Shown here: piece by piece, positions 42,101-57,100 of the stretch
Layout: each line of letters begins with the position of its first letter
Numbering within the stretch: the stretch's first letter is position 1
Assembly: GCF_036417845.1 (NCBI RefSeq)
Contig: NC_089981.1
Location: 22,774,001 to 22,838,000 of the forward strand
Direction of reading: 5' to 3'
DNA: 64,000 bases
Origin: Apteryx mantelli
Lineage: Eukaryota > Chordata > Aves > Apterygiformes > Apterygidae
The notes under the pieces: model-generated
Told to the model about the DNA's origin: nothing
The model's database searches: none
What the model saw: only the letters and a program-made list of their open reading frames with translations
Program-made: the position numbers and the translations under genes

Positions 42101-45100
42101 TAGTCTTAATCAAAGCGGCTTGAGTATCAGGCGCACTGGAACTGTGGCAGCAGAGGTGCCAGCACAAGCTGTGCAAACCCATATTCATCACCACGGATTC
42201 ACTGCTACTGTTACTCAGGGTAGCTTCATAGATGTTGCTTGGGTAGGTCTGTGTGCAGCGGTTGCACCATCTCTTGTAGAGAGACTGTCATTGATACTGT
42301 AAATTCTGAAAGGCCTTGTAATCGCCCTGTCATCTGACAGAAACTTACTATACTTGAAAGATGGCCATTGCAGAGACCACTGCTCCTTGTAATACTCAAC
42401 CCACGCAGGATATCTTCTTGGAACTCACCCACATCATGCAGTTTAGGCAGGCTTAGCCACTAGTGCAGTGCCTCCAAATTGTATCAACATATGTACTATG
42501 TCAGGCTTACAGCTTTCAGAGCACAGTGCAATCTCTCTTTTCCTTGTCTCTTATCTGAAATATGGTAATACTAACAATAATTTGTGCTTATCTCACAGTG
42601 GAAAAATCACAAAGATTTTCACAGTGATTTAATATGTGTTTCTATGTTGATTCCTTCAGGGCCTAAATTCCAATCTAGGTTTCCCCTTGTGTAGTCCAAA
42701 ACAAAAAGGTAGAAAGGCTTTGCTAATGTGTGATTGGATAAACTCCAAAAATGGGCAAGCACAGAACTGTGCTTCATATTTGCTGTGAAATGCAGCCTTT
42801 CTGAGGTTGCTCAATACTTGGCTGGCTAAGCTTGCTGGAAGATAAGGTTTCATTGGCATCAGTCTGATTTGGTTTTGAGAGCAATAAAATGGAATTCTTG
42901 TGAGAAGATGTGGGCACTACCCAAGACTGTATTTTATTTTGTTTGATCATAACAACTTGTGAAGGTGGTGTGCTGCTTCAAGTCTATTATTATCTGAAAT
43001 ACAGTAAGCAGTTTCCAGCCTACAATGTTTATTCGAGATTTGGTAATTCTTAGAAACAGTCTCACACCTGCCCAGCTCAGATCTCATACCTCAAGAGATA
43101 TTATTGCTAGCTTGCAAGTTTACTAGTTTGGAGATGAACTGGGGCATCATTTTATCAACAGGTGGACCCAACTCCGTTCTATGAAGCTTGTGTTCATGAT
43201 GCCTGCTCATGTGACAGTGGTGGAGATTGTGAATGCTTCTGTTCAGCAGTCGCTGCATATGCTCAAGAATGTATCAAGGCTAAGGCCTGTGTGTTCTGGA
43301 GAACTCCTGATATATGCCGTGAGTAACAGTTAAACACAACTGCATCCTGCTGGCTGTTGTCAAAGAGCATATCAAATAAATCATGAGTTCAGTTACTGTG
43401 GGGTTGTGCTGGCTGTACAACATGATTTATTTTCTCAGCATAGCAGGGAATGAACAGAACTAGTTATTTTGTAGAACTAGAACTAGTTGGTTACACTAGT
43501 AGCAAACACTAGTATATTTCAGAATTAAAATACACAAATAATATATGTGAATTTCTATTACTGTTTTAATGAGCCCAGCATGTTTTAATATATTAAGGCT
43601 AGAGTTCAAATGATCCTTCCATTTTGCTTTCTGATCAGTGAATGGGAATTCCTGTTATCTTTTACCTTACAGGAAGATCTCATATTCAGAATTTGGTTTT
43701 AGCAGTTGTTTATTGAAGTACTTCTGTTTAGGTGCCCCTCGTCTGTATTGAGTGTTTTAAGCAGTGTCCATTATGAGCTAATGCTCATACCAGTATGTCA
43801 TACAATAATGTAAAATAGTATTTAAATTAATATTCCCCAAAACAGTATTCAAAACAAAATTTTGAGATTCCAAGTGTCAGAAATGTCAAGTTTTTGATTT
43901 TTAAAAATTTATTCTGATTCAGAGGTAAGGCTGGTTTTCAAGTTTAAAAAACAGTCAGTGAAACAGAAGTTAAAAGTTTCAGTCAGCTCTGATTTATAGA
44001 GTATAAAAGTTCCTTTCTCTGTTCGTAGTCATGTAAACTGAATTCTATTTAAGTTTATCCATAAAATCTCATATGCTTGTTCTTGGCCTGCTGGAGATGA
44101 CTCTTGACCCATGTGATACAGCAAGGTAAAATTGCTCTGAATATGCCACAAGAGTATTTAGGAGTTTGCTAATAGTCAGGGAATAAAAAACTCACAGAAA
44201 TTCTCCATTCATTTTAAATTAAAATCAACACCGATTCTGGATTTTTTTTGTGATCTGAATCAAGACATATTCCCCCTGCAGCTCTGGTGTTTAGTATCAG
44301 AATCTTGGGCTCCAGAGTTATGACTCCCCAAAAGTTCAGTAGAGTAGAAGGTTCAGGCGTTGTATCTCAAGAGAATTAGTGCCAGCTTATCACGTATATT
44401 TATTTAGCATGTATCATTAAAGGCAAGAACCGAGTTGTATTCTGGCAATTGTATTTTTGATCGGCCTCTGCTTTTTCTCATCAGCAATATTTTGTGACTA
44501 CTACAACCCTCGTGATGAGTGCGAGTGGCACTATGAGCCTTGTGGCAGTGACATCATGACCTGCAAGATGATCAATAATGTCAGCACCAACTTCTCAGTA
44601 CCATACCTGGAAGGTAATAAATTCACGGCCATTTTTATCTTTTATTTCATAAAGCATTGTTTAGATATCATTTAATGTTCTTGTAGGTTGAACTGGTGTC
44701 TCCAGTCTTAAATAAATATTTCATGCAGTGTAATTTAATATTTATAAACATCAGTGGATGATAGTCACATTGCTAACATACATAAAACTAAGCTTTTTAG
44801 TGCATCTCCTTTGCAGTTTTTGTTTAGGCTTTAAGATCAAGATGTGAAACTTAGCCAGTTTATTCTGCATTCCGTCCTACTTAGAGGGCCAGCATAAGGT
44901 ACAGACACCATTTAAATCCCATCAAACCCCTTAAAAGATGTAGAGATGTAATACAAGTAGGAGAAAGGCCTTATGCTTGATAACTGAAAAGGGATTGCAC
45001 CTTGGTATTGCTTTGTAATAGTAATGTTACAGGAACTGTAACAATCTAAGAATGTGAATGAGGATATAAATGTCTTCTATTATACCACAGAATAAAGTTG

Positions 45101-48100
45101 GAGAAAACAGGCATGTTTTTGGCCACGCAGTCTTTTCTTTTGGTCTGGACCAGAAGTGGCTATCTTCAGTGTAGGGATTGGAAAGAACTGCCCTGAGTTT
45201 AACTTGGTTATTTTAATCCTTGTGCTGCTGGTAACATACTTGATAAAGAAAGCTCAAGTGACCCTTATTTTGAAACAGATCAGTTTAGATTATCAAAGAA
45301 ATCTGTAAAGCATCAGAAGGTAGATGATTGTATGTCCAATTATTTTTAAAATTATTTTTTTTATCTTCAGTACGAATGTAGGACACACTTTCTTTTGTTA
45401 GGACATTTTTAATACAGTCTGGCAGTGCCAAGTGACTTCTAACTGCCAATTAATTATTATCAGTTTATTAATTATGTTCAGTTTATAGGCTATTTACAAT
45501 TCCAGTATAGTGTAAAGAGGACTTGATGTAATTATGAATTGGACGTTTTACGACAGTTGTTTATTTTTGGAAGCAGGATGTAGTAATTTATGAAATGCAG
45601 TGAGGGCTGAGAGGTGATTAATCCCTTGCAGGTAGGGTTTGGGTCACTGGCAGACGGTATGGGAAAATGCAGATATATGTTTTGGGGGGAGATAGCTTGT
45701 TTATTAAAGGTGCATGAACAAGTCTACTATTCCAATAATGGTAATGAAAACCTTGTTCATTATTGAATCCACTTCCATATTCTTAACAAAAATACTATTG
45801 GGAAAGTGATCACATTTCAATATCAGAAAAATAGTTAAGTTTCTTTGTCTTAAAAATTACCAGCTGCCCATAGAATATAGTGTAAATTAGGGGTTGCTCC
45901 AATGTGTTGAACCAGGAAAAAAGCTTTCCTGCTTTTCACGAGTAGAGTCTTATCTAAGCCTCGTCACCCCAATATCATCAATGGGGACTGCTGAAGATTT
46001 AAACCTTTTGGAAAGCCTGATTGTCCAAGGATTAATTTGAACTCAGTGGGAATTTTCCGTTTCTTTCACTATGCTGATTCAGTGAGAATCATTTATTAAT
46101 GATAGTGATTTACCTTCAGAAGATATCCTATCATTGAGTTAACTTGTTTATTCTTTTCTTCATCTTGTACTTTGTGCTACTTGTGATCTCAACAGGTTGC
46201 TACCCCAGATGCCCTCCAGAGAAGCCCATTTATAATGAAGAGACAAAGAAGTGCGAGACCAGAGATGACTGTGGGTGTTACTTCAATGGAACTTATTATG
46301 AACCTGAGGAAGAAATACCTGTAGAAGAGAACTGCACAAGATGGTATGTAGAAATGCAAAAACACATGCAGTCATTCAGGAAAGAATTTATGTATGCTGA
46401 GCCTATCATTTCCTTTACTAGGCCTTAAGCATGTGTTTTAATAAGTAGAGAAGCATCTTTAAATGAAGAGCTGGTATATATTAGTATTTATCTGTACAAA
46501 TCAGAGGAATAATGTCAGTTTATTCTGACACAATAATTATTATTATTATTATATACTCAGATGAGACTCAAACTCTGTAAAATTTGTTGAAGCAGCACTT
46601 CCAAGACATAAAGATTCTAAGCTTTTCATCCATAATTTGAAATACTCCAGATTTCAAGTTGATGGTGTCTTTTTAGTAAGTATATTAGTAACATCATTAA
46701 ATTTACTCTCAGAAGTGTCATAAATGATACAACGACATGAAGTCTGGATGTGTCTCTAGAACAACCTTTTGATTCTGCTGGCTCTTCAGGAAGAGGGGGG
46801 CTAATCTGCCTTGCATTTGCATTTAAGACTAGGTTTTCAAAATCACTCTAATCTGAAAGGATCTCTGCTATCTCTGAAAGAGATAGTCAAGTCTTAGCTG
46901 CTCACTCTTAGTGCCTCACTAATGATAGCATTGACATCTATGAATCCACATGGTCAGCTGAGGCAAAATAACTGATCTGGCTTGAAAATTCACTCCCCAA
47001 AGAGCAGCTGTTATTACGCTGTTGCAATTTACAACACAAAGCAGTTCATGGTAGTTTAAGACACTGTACTTCAAGAGAGCAAAATGATGATTGTGTTGGA
47101 ACGAAATAACAATAGTCAATATTGGAAAGCATTACATCCAGAGAAATACTCATTGTATGAATGAAGATGAAGTGACAAATTTATATGTTTCTGTGCTCTT
47201 GATTGTGCTAACAGTGTGCCATAAAACATCTGAAAATATTTCTAGAATTAACTTGCTGCTGGATTGCAACATTTTAATTTTTGACATTTCTCTTTTTAGT
47301 GTCTGTGTCTCCTCAGGAGTCACAAACTGTACAACAATCCCAGGTAAGTAATATCTGTTTTTTTCCTGCAAATAAAAGGAAAAAAAGAAGCATAAATGGC
47401 TATGTCTGTCTCTACAAAAGGCTTAGTATTGATTCGGAATAATTTTTTCCAGTGCAAGTTAAAGTTGTGGCAAAAGAAAATTGGGTAGCACTTTTGTTGA
47501 ATGTTGCTGTTAGTACTTTTTGCTCAACCTTTCTCTCATGTCTCTTCCTTCTTTTCCCCCCTGTCCCATATCCAAGCTAACTGATTTCTCTATAAGACTT
47601 TGACCTCCTGGAACATGCAGTATAATAGAAAAGTGTCTAATGCTAAATTGCAGGTGTTACTTTTCTCAAAGTATTTTAAAACCTAGTTTGTAAGTCTGTT
47701 CTTCCAAGTCATTTTGTGCAGGGCTTTATTAGATGTGTTTTGACTTTCCTCTAAACGTAAAGATAAGTTAGTGTGATGAATAGGTCTAAGCTCCAGGTAT
47801 AGCTCTGAGAGGAGCATGCATGATGCATTTAAATGCTGATTTGTGTCCTGGGCAATTTCATAAGAATTTTGCCTTTTTCTTCTACCTGATAGACTTAGCA
47901 GAAAAACTGCACAATAAAACTCTTTCTTACAGGCTGTCCTTGTGTGATCAATGGAACGAGATATGAAGTGGGAGATCCTGTGGGGCAAATACAGGAAGGT
48001 GACATGTGTATAACATACGTGTGTGGAGAAAACGGATCTATAATTGTTGGAAGTATTGTTCCTTGTCCGACAACTCCGTCTCCAGTCTCTTCAACCTCCT

Positions 48101-51100
48101 TTAGTACTCCGTCTACAGTCTCTTCAACCTCCTTTAGTACTCCTACCACCACAGGTAAAGCTTCAACGGAGATACATATCAAATAGTTATCTTCTTTGAG
48201 AAAAATATTTTAAAGATACAGTGCACAATATGTGGGCTTGTCACAGTCAAAACAGCTAGAGTGATGCTTATGAAGTTTTATTACACTGCACTAAGAAGAT
48301 TTGAAGCACTTTGTAATGGTTTACTCCTCATGGAGGAAATCATGCCTATAAAGGTACAGGGTGCCTTCATAATTCTGAAAATATGTTTGCATTTCAATAT
48401 CCTCCTGGGATCTTAAAGCAAATAGTATGGTTTAATACATTAATAGCAATTGTCTCAGTGTCTCAGCAAAAAATTATAAATGGAATATTGAAAACTACCT
48501 TTATAATTTTTTCTGAAACTTGCAGGTGATAATGATAAACATATGATAAACTTGCAGTAATACTTTTCTTTTCATTTCAGTTACCACTAGAAGCACTCCA
48601 GGAACTACAAGTAAGTTTTATATAAAAAAATTAGATATTGTAAAATGTCGAAAGAACGTTTAAAGGAAGGATAAGTTAAAGATGGCCTACTACAGAAAAA
48701 TAGTTTTAAAATCTAACATAGGAAAATATGGTAAGAATAGAGAGAAGGAAGACCTTTGAAAGCTTTTACATCTTGGTTATTTGATGTTGATATGAAGCTT
48801 CCAGTTGAAAAACCTGGCAATATTGAACCAGTTTTTGAATTGTTTTCTCTTGCTAAAATGACATATTGCAGTGCATTACTTTAGTCCCTAATGGAGGAGA
48901 ATAAAAACATAACCTTATCAGAATATCTTCTGTGAGTCCAGATACTGAACCTCCATCTTCTCTTGCAGCTCCATGCTTTGAATTAATTTGTAACTGGACT
49001 CAGTGGTATGATGTTAGTAGACCTAACGAAGGTGATGGTGACTATGAAACCTACGATGCAATAAGAAATAAACATGGAAATGAAATATGTGAAGTTCCTG
49101 AAGAAATTGAATGCAGGGCTGAAAATAGACCGGACATGAGCTTAGAAGAACTTGGCCAGAAGGTGGAGTGTAATGTTACGTATGGACTAATCTGTAAAAA
49201 TGAGGAGCAAAGTGATGCCACGCCTATTTGTTATAATTATGAAATCAGGGTATACTGCTGCGAGTGGCATGAAGTTCCTTGTGAGACTAAACCGGGTTCA
49301 ACACCAGTACATTCCACCACCACCAGCACAACAGTAGTGGTTGACACCACAACCTGGCAGCCAGCGGTGACTACTACCACACCCAAACCCACCCCAACCA
49401 CCATAAGCAAGCCCACACCACCATCTACTACCCCAGTAACTCCAACCACCACAGGTATTTAGTGGACCCATTCTCTCTGCTCTTGCCTTACCATAGAAGA
49501 AATAAAGAGCTGTCAGCGCATTAAGGCATGTCATGTCTGAGGCAGATATTGAGCTGCCAGGAAGTCTTACTTTTGCTGATGTAGAGCTCCATCCTTCTGC
49601 TAGAGAGAAGGGACCCATATGTGAGATGGGAGTTGGCCTTGATTTGTGGCACTGTCATTTTAGGCATTGTCTGGGTACAGCTGTGCAGAATTTAATCCCT
49701 TTCTCCTTCTGCTTTCCTTCGGTATCAGCATGGGCACTTGCCTACAGTTCTGGATCCAGGAAGGAAGGTTTCCCCGGTAGGGTTCAGAGAAGGGTTTCAG
49801 TCTGAAGGTAATTCCTTGCTGTGAACTGTGGTTCACACCTGGTTGCTGAGACCCACTAATATTTTCATGAACCTCTGCCTGACACTGCAGCTGACGCTGC
49901 ACTATCCTCCTCGTGTCTTACCATTTGGTGGCTATTTTTGATTTACTGAGGAGTCCATCGCAGCAATGTCCCAACAGTCTTCAAGAGAAACAGGTGGCTT
50001 GACTCAGTGCACTAATTTCACCCTGGTCAGCTTTGGGGGCCAGAAGGGAAGGCCTGATCATACAAGTGAGCTTTGCTGTGGTCAGGAGGGATGGACCACT
50101 GCAGGTGTATGGCAATGCTCAAATTTGGCCTGTTCTAACAGGGGTACCTTCATGGGACATATGTGAAGCATACGTGCCATGCGCGACCCTCAGATCTGCT
50201 TTCACCCTTGCCGGTTGCCTCTGTCCCAGCTGCTCCTAATTGCTTGTTTTGTTGATGTCCGCCTGTAGTATCCTGCGACTGCATCTGGACTGACTGGATC
50301 GATGTGAGTTACCCAACTGTGGGTGCAGGTGGTGGCGAAGATGAATCCTATGAGAACATCCAGAAGCATGACCCTTCCTGGGTGTGTGTGAAGGCTGAGA
50401 ATATTTCGTGCAGAGCAAAGGATTTCCCACACGTTCCCATTGAAGATCTAGGGCAGAAGGTGGAGTGCGATGTTGACAAAGGGCTCACTTGTAAGAATAA
50501 GGACCAGGTCGCAGGGGCTGTGATACCATTCTGCCTCAATTACGAGATCAGCGTCTGCTGTGTCCCAGACAGACCGGAGTGTATTCCAAGCACCACCACA
50601 GGCAGCACAGTCCCTCCGCATGTACCGACAACCACTCCCACACCAACGCCATCAGAGACTCCCACCAGCACAACGCCGTACAGCACCACCTCCACCACCA
50701 TCTGGCAGACGACGACGACTATTCCGGGCACTCCGACACCCACGCCAACCACTATAACCAGCACGCGCTCGCCTTCACCGACACCCACCACCTCGCTGAC
50801 GCCTCCACCCACAACAACTGCAGGTAACTGTCCGACCCATGCTCTTGTGTGTTGCCTTGCTGTGGGAGCAATTGGGGTCCGGCAGCACCTCAAGTTAATC
50901 TATTGTGTGTGTGGCACTCCAGGCGGGACTAGTTATTATACATTGTGCATCCGCTGTACCGGCCGGATTCCCCAGTGAGTCCTGGGGCTGGCTCTTTCTC
51001 GAGACAGGAGCTCCCAGGGGTGTTGGTAGGAGGCTCTTTGGTCCTCCTAGTTAGGTTGAGAAGAGGGAGGTTCTTCACCCTGGTCCCGCTGCCTTGTTTA

Positions 51101-54100
51101 GGCAGGTATTGAGCCGGCCGGAAGTCCTGTTTCTGTCACCGTGGGGCTCCATCTTTGTGCGGAGGACACCGTGCTTCCACAGAACCACTGTGTAAGATTA
51201 CAGTGGTGCTTGGAGAAGGGCTCCCTTGTTTCCTGAGTTGTCTGGGCAGTGCGCTGTTCAGCACTTCTTCCCTTTTTGTCCTCCCGTGTGCCCTTACTGG
51301 GGCACCCTGACTGTTGCCTACAGGTCTGGAGGGAGGAAGGAACGTTTCCAGAGCAGGTTTCTGGGGAGGAGGTTCAGCGAAGGGTTTAAATGCACGTTTT
51401 GATAGTGGCTGTGGATGGTCCCCTTTGGATGAGAGGTCCCCGTAGTACTTCTGTGAACCGCGCTCTAGCTTGCGCTGCACCACCGGGAAGCGAGTCAGCG
51501 TTGAGTCGGGAATATCCGCTTGCTACCCAGTCCCGACCCTGCCGCTCTCAGTGGTTTCTCCCTGAGTTAGCAAGGAGAAGCGAGTGGCAGGAGAGGATGA
51601 GACAGAGGCAGGAGGTCCCACTGGGTCTTGCTCCGCCTCACGTCGTACCCTGACGTCAGCGTTTTCTTGCACGCGAGAAGCTCGTGACCGGAGTGCCTGT
51701 GGGCTCACTGGGGGAACACATGCGGCCCATCCCTAGCTCTGTGACTGTTTTTCACAAGGGCACTTTGTGGGGCTGGAGGGGAAAGTGTGGTCATAGAAGT
51801 GAGCTTTGCTGTGGCCAGGGTGGGTCGACTACTGTAGGTGTGTGGCAGTGCTCTGAGTTGGCCCCTTCTGTGCAGCATACGTGCCACGCGCGACCCTCAG
51901 ATCTGCTTTCACCCTTGCCGGTTGCCTCTGTCCCAGCTGCTCCTAATTGCTTGTTTTGTTGATGTCCGCCTGTAGTATCCTGCGACTGCATCTGGACTGA
52001 CTGGATCGATGTGAGTTACCCAACTGTGGGTGCAGGTGGTGGCGAAGATGAATCCTATGAGAACATCCAGAAGCATGACCCTTCCTGGGTGTGTGTGAAG
52101 GCTGAGAATATTTCGTGCAGAGCAAAGGATTTCCCACACGTTCCCATTGAAGATCTAGGGCAGAAGGTGGAGTGCGATGTTGACAAAGGGCTCACTTGTA
52201 AGAATAAGGACCAGGTCGCAGGGGCTGTGATACCATTCTGCCTCAATTACGAGATCAGCGTCTGCTGTGTCCCAGACAGACCGGAGTGTATTCCAAGCAC
52301 CACCACAGGCAGCACAGTCCCTCCGCATGTACCGACAACCACTCCCACACCAACGCCATCAGAGACTCCCACCAGCACAACGCCGTACAGCACCACCTCC
52401 ACCACCATCTGGCAGACGACGACGACTATTCCGGGCACTCCGACACCCACGCCAACCACTATAACCAGCACGCGCTCGCCTTCACCGACACCCACCACCT
52501 CGCTGACGCCTCCACCCACAACAACTGCAGGTAACTGTCCGACCCATGCTCTTGTGTGTTGCCTTGCTGTGGGAGCAATTGGGGTCCGGCAGCACCTCAA
52601 GTTAATCTATTGTGTGTGTGGCACTCCAGGCGGGACTAGTTATTATACATTGTGCATCCGCTGTACCGGCCGGATTCCCCAGTGAGTCCTGGGGCTGGCT
52701 CTTTCTCGAGACAGGAGCTCCCAGGGGTGTTGGTAGGAGGCTCTTTGGTCCTCCTAGTTAGGTTGAGAAGAGGGAGGTTCTTCACCCTGGTCCCGCTGCC
52801 TTGTTTAGGCAGGTATTGAGCCGGCCGGAAGTCCTGTTTCTGTCACCGTGGGGCTCCATCTTTGTGCGGAGGACACCGTGCTTCCACAGAACCACTGTGT
52901 AAGATTACAGTGGTGCTTGGAGAAGGGCTCCCTTGTTTCCTGAGTTGTCTGGGCAGTGCGCTGTTCAGCACTTCTTCCCTTTTTGTCCTCCCGTGTGCCC
53001 TTACTGGGGCACCCTGACTGTTGCCTACAGGTCTGGAGGGAGGAAGGAACGTTTCCAGAGCAGGTTTCTGGGGAGGAGGTTCAGCGAAGGGTTTAAATGC
53101 ACGTTTTGATAGTGGCTGTGGATGGTCCCCTTTGGATGAGAGGTCCCCGTAGTACTTCTGTGAACCGCGCTCTAGCTTGCGCTGCACCACCGGGAAGCGA
53201 GTCAGCGTTGAGTCGGGAATATCCGCTTGCTACCCAGTCCCGACCCTGCCGCTCTCAGTGGTTTCTCCCTGAGTTAGCAAGGAGAAGCGAGTGGCAGGAG
53301 AGGATGAGACAGAGGCAGGAGGTCCCACTGGGTCTTGCTCCGCCTCACGTCGTACCCTGACGTCAGCGTTTTCTTGCACGCGAGAAGCTCGTGACCGGAG
53401 TGCCTGTGGGCTCACTGGGGGAACACATGCGGCCCATCCCTAGCTCTGTGACTGTTTTTCACAAGGGCACTTTGTGGGGCTGGAGGGGAAAGTGTGGTCA
53501 TAGAAGTGAGCTTTGCTGTGGCCAGGGTGGGTCGACTACTGTAGGTGTGTGGCAGTGCTCTGAGTTGGCCCCTTCTGTGCAGCATACGTGCCACGCGCGA
53601 CCCTCAGATCTGCTTTCACCCTTGCCGGTTGCCTCTGTCCCAGCTGCTCCTAATTGCTTGTTTTGTTGATGTCCGCCTGTAGTATCCTGCGACTGCATCT
53701 GGACTGACTGGATCGATGTGAGTTACCCAACTGTGGGTGCAGGTGGTGGCGAAGATGAATCCTATGAGAACATCCAGAAGCATGACCCTTCCTGGGTGTG
53801 TGTGAAGGCTGAGAATATTTCGTGCAGAGCAAAGGATTTCCCACACGTTCCCATTGAAGATCTAGGGCAGAAGGTGGAGTGCGATGTTGACAAAGGGCTC
53901 ACTTGTAAGAATAAGGACCAGGTCGCAGGGGCTGTGATACCATTCTGCCTCAATTACGAGATCAGCGTCTGCTGTGTCCCAGACAGACCGGAGTGTATTC
54001 CAAGCACCACCACAGGCAGCACAGTCCCTCCGCATGTACCGACAACCACTCCCACACCAACGCCATCAGAGACTCCCACCAGCACAACGCCGTACAGCAC

Positions 54101-57100
54101 CACCTCCACCACCATCTGGCAGACGACGACGACTATTCCGGGCACTCCGACACCCACGCCAACCACTATAACCAGCACGCGCTCGCCTTCACCGACACCC
54201 ACCACCTCGCTGACGCCTCCACCCACAACAACTGCAGGTAACTGTCCGACCCATGCTCTTGTGTGTTGCCTTGCTGTGGGAGCAATTGGGGTCCGGCAGC
54301 ACCTCAAGTTAATCTATTGTGTGTGTGGCACTCCAGGCGGGACTAGTTATTATACATTGTGCATCCGCTGTACCGGCCGGATTCCCCAGTGAGTCCTGGG
54401 GCTGGCTCTTTCTCAAGACAGGAGCTCCCAGGGGTGTTGGTAGGAGGCTCTTTGGTCCTCCTAGTTAGGTTGAGAAGAGGGAGGTTCTTCACCCTGGTCC
54501 CGCTGCCTTGTTTAGGCAGGTATTGAGCCGGCCGGAAGTCCTGTTTCTGTCACCGTGGGGCTCCATCTTTGTGCGGAGGACACCGTGCTTCCACAGAACC
54601 ACTGTGTAAGATTACAGTGGTGCTTGGAGAAGGGCTCCCTTGTTTCCTGAGTTGTCTGGGCAGTGCGCTGTTCAGCACTTCTTCCCTTTTTGTCCTCCCG
54701 TGTGCCCTTACTGGGGCACCCTGACTGTTGCCTACAGGTCTGGAGGGAGGAAGGAACGTTTCCAGAGCAGGTTTCTGGGGAGGAGGTTCAGCGAAGGGTT
54801 TAAATGCACGTTTTGATAGTGGCTGTGGATGGTCCCCTTTGGATGAGAGGTCCCCGTAGTACTTCTGTGAACCGCGCTCTAGCTTGCGCTGCACCACCGG
54901 GAAGCGAGTCAGCGTTGAGTCGGGAATATCCGCTTGCTACCCAGTCCCGACCCTGCCGCTCTCAGTGGTTTCTCCCTGAGTTAGCAAGGAGAAGCGAGTG
55001 GCAGGAGAGGATGAGACAGAGGCAGGAGGTCCCACTGGGTCTTGCTCCGCCTCACGTCGTACCCTGACGTCAGCGTTTTCTTGCACGCGAGAAGCTCGTG
55101 ACCGGAGTGCCTGTGGGCTCACTGGGGGAACACATGCGGCCCATCCCTAGCTCTGTGACTGTTTTTCACAAGGGCACTTTGTGGGGCTGGAGGGGAAAGT
55201 GTGGTCATAGAAGTGAGCTTTGCTGTGGCCAGGGTGGGTCGACTACTGTAGGTGTGTGGCAGTGCTCTGAGTTGGCCCCTTCTGTGCAGCATACGTGCCA
55301 CGCGCGACCCTCAGATCTGCTTTCACCCTTGCCGGTTGCCTCTGTCCCAGCTGCTCCTAATTGCTTGTTTTGTTGATGTCCGCCTGTAGTATCCTGCGAC
55401 TGCATCTGGACTGACTGGATCGATGTGAGTTACCCAACTGTGGGTGCAGGTGGTGGCGAAGATGAATCCTATGAGAACATCCAGAAGCATGACCCTTCCT
55501 GGGTGTGTGTGAAGGCTGAGAATATTTCGTGCAGAGCAAAGGATTTCCCACACGTTCCCATTGAAGATCTAGGGCAGAAGGTGGAGTGCGATGTTGACAA
55601 AGGGCTCACTTGTAAGAATAAGGACCAGGTCACAGGGGGTGTGATACCGATGCCATTCTGCCTCAATTACGAGATCAGCGTCTGCTGTGTCCCAGACAGA
55701 CCGGAGTGTATTCCAAGCACCACCACAGGCAGCACAGTCCCTCCGCATGTACCGACAACCACTCCCACACCAACACCATCAGAGACTCCCACCAGCACAA
55801 CGCCGTACAGCGCCACCTCCACCACGACGACGACTATTCCGGGCACTCCGACACCCACGCCAACCACTATAATTGGCACACCCTCTCCAAGCACTTCAAC
55901 ACTCACCACCACTACCAAACCACCAGAAATAATCACCAGGACCCCACAGCCTCCATCCACTCTGCCTATAGGTATGTGTCTGATCCATTCTCTCTGATTT
56001 TGTCTTGGTGTCAGGGAAATCAAGGTCTTTTGGCACCTCGTGCCATCTCTGTAGTACTGTGGGAACGAGCTGTCGTACATTTTACTTCTTTTTAGCAGGG
56101 AGAGTGCAGGAAAACATTGGTAGTACACTTTTGTCTTGGTAAGTTTGAGCCTGTGGAGGTTTTTTACCCTGGACTCTCTGCCTTTAGCTGATACTGAGCT
56201 AATAGGCAGTCTATCTTCTGCTGGTGTTGGGCTTTGTCCTTCCACTGCAGAAGAGGTTATTGCAGTGTGCCATGGTGCGAAATTATGGTGGATGACTGAT
56301 GGGGCACTTTTTTTTTTTAAGAATGATTTGGGCAGTGTGGTTGGGAATTGCTCCCCTTCCCCTGCTGCCCATGCAGACATTTGACTGCAGTTCCAGGTCT
56401 AGGAAGGAAGGTTTCCCCAGGTGGCCTCGAGGGATAGGGTTTGGAGAAGGATTTCAATCTGCTTGTCCCCGGTGGCTGTGGATGAAACACCCACTCTAGT
56501 ATCCTCAAACATCACCCTCACCGTTGCCAACATATATCACCTTCCTAACACTTCCAGCCACAATAACTGGAGGTAATTGGCCTGTGCTCTCATGTGTTGC
56601 CTTGCTATGGAAGATACCAAGATCTGTCAGCACCTTGTGTTTGATACCCAGTATGGGAGTAATTGTGCATTTCCTAAAACAGGTGGGTCCCATAGCTGGT
56701 TCTAGGACTGGATCTTTTGAAGTGAAAACCATGCAGGGGCCATGGGCAGGTTCTGTTCTGTTCCCTGACTTAATGGGGCTCTGAGGAGGTTTTTCATCCT
56801 TCACCCTCTGCCCTGCTTAGGCAAATACTGAAGTGGCAGGAAGTCTTGCTTCTGCTTTTGTTGGACCTCGTCCTTCAGGTAGAGAGAACCTATTCAGAGA
56901 AACCTAATGTGTGTGACTGGAGTGTGCCTTGTTTTTGTGGCGCTGTCATTTTAGGCATTGTCTGGGTACAGCTGTGCAGAATTTCTTTTCTTTCTTCTCC
57001 TGCATTGCTTCTGTGGCCATTACTGCCACTTGCCTACAGTTCTGTATCTAGGAAGGTTGGTTTTCCCTGGCAGGGTTCAGGGACTGGGGAAGTGTTCCAA

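Noticed and set aside
50304..50978. Cassette open frame read through its intron to 50,978 as a complete protein
   Set aside because: The frame runs past a good donor (GCAG|GTAACT at 50823) into intron sequence and has no ATG start; the exon borders 50269-50823 explain it.
50168..55288. CpG-rich cassette sequence as an internal promoter
   Set aside because: CpG content is moderate and is part of the repeated intron and exon; there is no TATA, start codon context or other sign of a separate transcript.
56500..56572. A real extra PTS exon
   Set aside because: Its ends look like splice sites but its length of 73 bases does not fit two phase-1 neighbours, and it lacks CysD. I treat it as a relic.
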